Positions 5,008-6,417 of a stretch of 6,417 nt of DNA are shown piece after piece (positions within the stretch are counted from its first letter, which is position 1; every line of letters begins with the position of its first letter). The translations under genes and the position numbers were made by a program. The stretch spans positions 1-6,417 of the forward strand of contig JBEKVE010000178.1 in the NCBI GenBank assembly GCA_049514335.1, read 5' to 3'. Source of the DNA: JBEKVE01 sp049514335. GTDB lineage: Bacteria; Actinomycetota; Acidimicrobiia; Acidimicrobiales; UBA8190. Under the pieces are notes generated by a model. The model saw only the letters and a list, made by a program, of their open reading frames with translations. It made no database searches and was not told the origin of the DNA.

Positions 5008-5986
5008 GCCCGGGAGCGCTCCCTTGGTCGAGAACCCGGAGGCAGGCGTCCACCACGGCGGCGTCGTACAGCAGGCCCCGGTTGGCCTCGATCTCGGCCA
5101 CGGCGGCGGGGATGCCCAAGCCGGCGCGGTAGGGGCGGTGCACCGACATGGCCGACACGACGTCGGCCACCGAGATGACGCGCGCTTCGAACAGGATGTC
5201 GTCCCCCTGCAGGCCGCGGGGATAGCCCGAGCCGTCGAGGCGTTCGTGGTGCTGCAGGATCATCTCGGCCACCGGCCAGGGGAACGAGGCGTTGGTGACG
5301 ATGTGTGCCCCGGTCTGCGGGTGGGTGCGGACCATCTCGAGCTCGGCCGGGGTGAGGTGGCCCGGGCGGGCGAGGATCTCGATGGGCACGGCGATCTTGC
5401 CGATGTCGTGGAGTGTGGCGGCGACCTGGATGCCTTTCACGGTGTGCTCGGGTAGCCCGAGCTGGCGGGCGATGGCGGTGGCGAGGCGCGCCACCTGGCG
5501 CTGATGGCCCGCCGTGTAGGGGTCGCGGATCTCCACGATGGTGGTCACGGCCTCGGTGATGGCGGAGAAGCTCTGCTCGAGCCGTTCGATGTAGTCGTTT
5601 CGCTCGGTGACGTCGCGCCCGTTCACGACGAGGCCGGCGACCGAGGGCACCGCCAGCCGGTTGGTGGCGACGGTCTCGAAGGTGCGCACCCCCCCGGTGG
5701 TCCCCACGAAGCGAAGCGTCTCCGTCGCCGACGTCTCGGGGGCGGCCAGCAGGCCGTCACAGGTCAGGGCGAAGGCGTCCACGTCGTCAGGGTGGACGAA
5801 GCGGAAGACCGGGGTGCTGAGGGCCTCCTCGACGGGCACGCCGAAGGTGTCGGCCGCGGTGTGGTTGAGAAACGTCAGGATCCCGTGGGCGTCGACCACG
5901 AAGACGATGTCGGAGGAGTGCTCCACGAGCACCTGGAACCGTTCGTCGGCAGCGTTGCGCGCATCTCGGGGCTGGGGCACCACCAA
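4997..5986 (-). CDS. PAS-HD-GYP cyclic-di-GMP phosphodiesterase
   Basis: The product is 329 residues counted from TTG 5986 and has no membrane segment. Residues about 15-128 form a PAS domain (FQVLVEHSSDIVFVVDAHG at 17-35, ending NGRDVTERN), a likely cytosolic signal sensor. A short helical linker (130-152) joins it to an HD-GYP domain, which hydrolyses cyclic di-GMP. Key residues are all visible: DPYTAGH (155-161), HDIGK (193-197), HPQTG (223-227), HHE (246-248), DGSGYP (251-256) and VADV with Asp275. Spacing matches the metal-ligand pattern I recall for HD-GYP enzymes, although Tyr157 stands where some trimetal enzymes have Glu, hinting at a two-metal site. Start: a TGA at 5990-5992 bounds the frame, so the start must be among CTG 5989, TTG 5986, GTG 5983 and GTG 5980; GTG 5983 or 5980 is most likely. 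No clear ribosome binding site is seen. The 3' end overlaps the next gene's promoter and operator. Confidence 0.93.
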   Translation of the reverse strand: MVVPQPRDARNAADERFQVLVEHSSDIVFVVDAHGILTFLNHTAADTFGVPVEEALSTPVFRFVHPDDVDAFALTCDGLLAAPETSATETLRFVGTTGGVRTFETVATNRLAVPSVAGLVVNGRDVTERNDYIERLEQSFSAITEAVTTIVEIRDPYTAGHQRQVARLATAIARQLGLPEHTVKGIQVAATLHDIGKIAVPIEILARPGHLTPAELEMVRTHPQTGAHIVTNASFPWPVAEMILQHHERLDGSGYPRGLQGDDILFEARVISVADVVSAMSVHRPYRAGLGIPAAVAEIEANRGLLYDAAVVDACLRVLDQGSAPGLDM

Positions 5987-6056
5987 CAGTCATCGGCGTC
6001 CGGCCCCGGTGCCGCACAGGGACCAAGGGCCCTTCCTGGCGGGATGGCGGTGGTGC

Positions 6057-6417
6057 TCAGGCGACCCTCCGGCCCGGCACGGGGCGGCGGTCGGGTACGC
6101 CCGGCACCGGACGGCCTCCCGGGAAGGGGCCGCCGGCCAGGGCCAGCCGGACCGAGTCGAGCAGCGCCTCCCCGGTCACGGGCATGACCAGCGGAACCCG
6201 TCCGGCGACCAGCGCGACCCGCTCCCCCAACAGCTGGCTCGGTGCCTGGACCACCACCGGGGTGGCGGGATAGTGATCGGCCAGCCTCGCCACGATGCGG
6301 CGCGGCGCGGCGTGGTGGAGCCCGAGCGCCGACACCACGACGTCGGCGTCCTCGACCAGCGCGCAACGACCGCACTCGAGGAGCGGGCAGCGTCGATGGG
6401 CCCGATCGCACGGGCCG
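6057..6417 (-). CDS. Receiver-like protein with a Cys cluster, 3' part (5' end outside window)
   Basis: At least 119 C-terminal residues are open from the window edge to a TGA at 6057-6059. I do not recognise a named family with certainty. The first visible residues hold four cysteines in a Cx6Cx4Cx2C pattern (bases 6363-6410), around HRRCPLLECGRC. Then comes an alternating strand/helix stretch: ADVVVSALGL, a helix with RRIVARLADHY, a strand TPVVVQAP, and VPLVMPVTGEALLDSVRLAL. The last segment resembles the end of a response-regulator receiver domain (strand 5/helix 5), so a degenerate receiver fold is plausible. The usual Lys before Pro in that strand is absent, with Met in its place, so ordinary phosphorylation is doubtful. 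The Cys cluster could bind metal or respond to redox; this is inference. A Pro/Gly/Arg-rich tail follows. The gene lies 70 nt upstream of the PAS-HD-GYP gene on the same strand, so they may be co-transcribed. A 10-bp palindrome AAGGGCCCTT (6025-6034) sits in the gap. Confidence 0.65.
   Translation of the reverse strand, partial: GPCDRAHRRCPLLECGRCALVEDADVVVSALGLHHAAPRRIVARLADHYPATPVVVQAPSQLLGERVALVAGRVPLVMPVTGEALLDSVRLALAGGPFPGGRPVPGVPDRRPVPGRRVA

Noticed and set aside
6025..6034. AAGGGCCCTT palindrome between the Cys-cluster gene and the HD-GYP gene as a terminator
   Set aside because: A 10-bp palindrome with no loop or T-tract is too little to call a terminator or operator.
1..6417. Mobile element, CRISPR array, tRNA or phage genes
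   Set aside because: No transposase, integrase, spaced direct repeats, cloverleaf or phage-like protein was seen on either strand.

Overview
The window is about 70% or more G+C, its starts are mostly GTG/ATG, and its genes are tightly packed. Two of its promoters place the transcription start almost on the start codon (leaderless genes). Together with the small, PurQ-dependent form of PurL and an actinobacterial-type small basic protein, this suggests a high-GC actinomycete, possibly of the Acidimicrobiia. That placement is an inference from style and gene content, not from a marker gene.

Layout: (1) 1-387 (+) is the C-terminal 128 residues of PurQ, the glutaminase subunit of FGAM synthase. 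(2) 391-438 is a 17-bp tandem repeat directly after the purQ stop. (3) 462-908 (-) encodes a small basic coiled-coil protein of unknown function; a TTGCCA-N17-CATAAT promoter lies immediately before its ATG. (4) 909-1198 is a divergent intergenic region with several hairpins and a G-run cluster. (5) 1199-3454 (+) is a complete purL. (6) 3466-4197 (+) encodes an EthD-like dimeric alpha/beta-barrel protein, 11 nt after purL and very likely co-transcribed with it. (7) 4224-4973 (-) encodes an ArsR-type HTH fused to an SRPBCC (AHSA1-type) ligand-binding domain. (8) 4997-5986 (-) encodes a PAS-HD-GYP cyclic-di-GMP phosphodiesterase. (9) 6057-6417 (-) is the 3' part of a gene for a receiver-like protein with a Cys cluster; its start lies beyond the window.

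How the genes relate: PurQ supplies ammonia to PurL for the fourth step of IMP synthesis, yet the two genes are separated by 811 bp holding an antisense gene. The minus-strand genes on the right may form a sensing/c-di-GMP cluster. The most striking regulatory element is in front of the ArsR-SRPBCC gene: a perfect TGTGAC-N6-GTCACA inverted repeat lies between a consensus -35 (TTGACA) and a -10 (CATAAT). It also overlaps the stop codon of the upstream HD-GYP gene. This looks like an autoregulatory operator.

I found no tRNA, rRNA, CRISPR array, insertion sequence or phage gene. I found no clearly new multi-gene system. The most novel material is regulatory (the operator, leaderless promoters and leader hairpins), plus the unknown gene splitting purQ from purL and the Cys-rich partial gene at the right edge.
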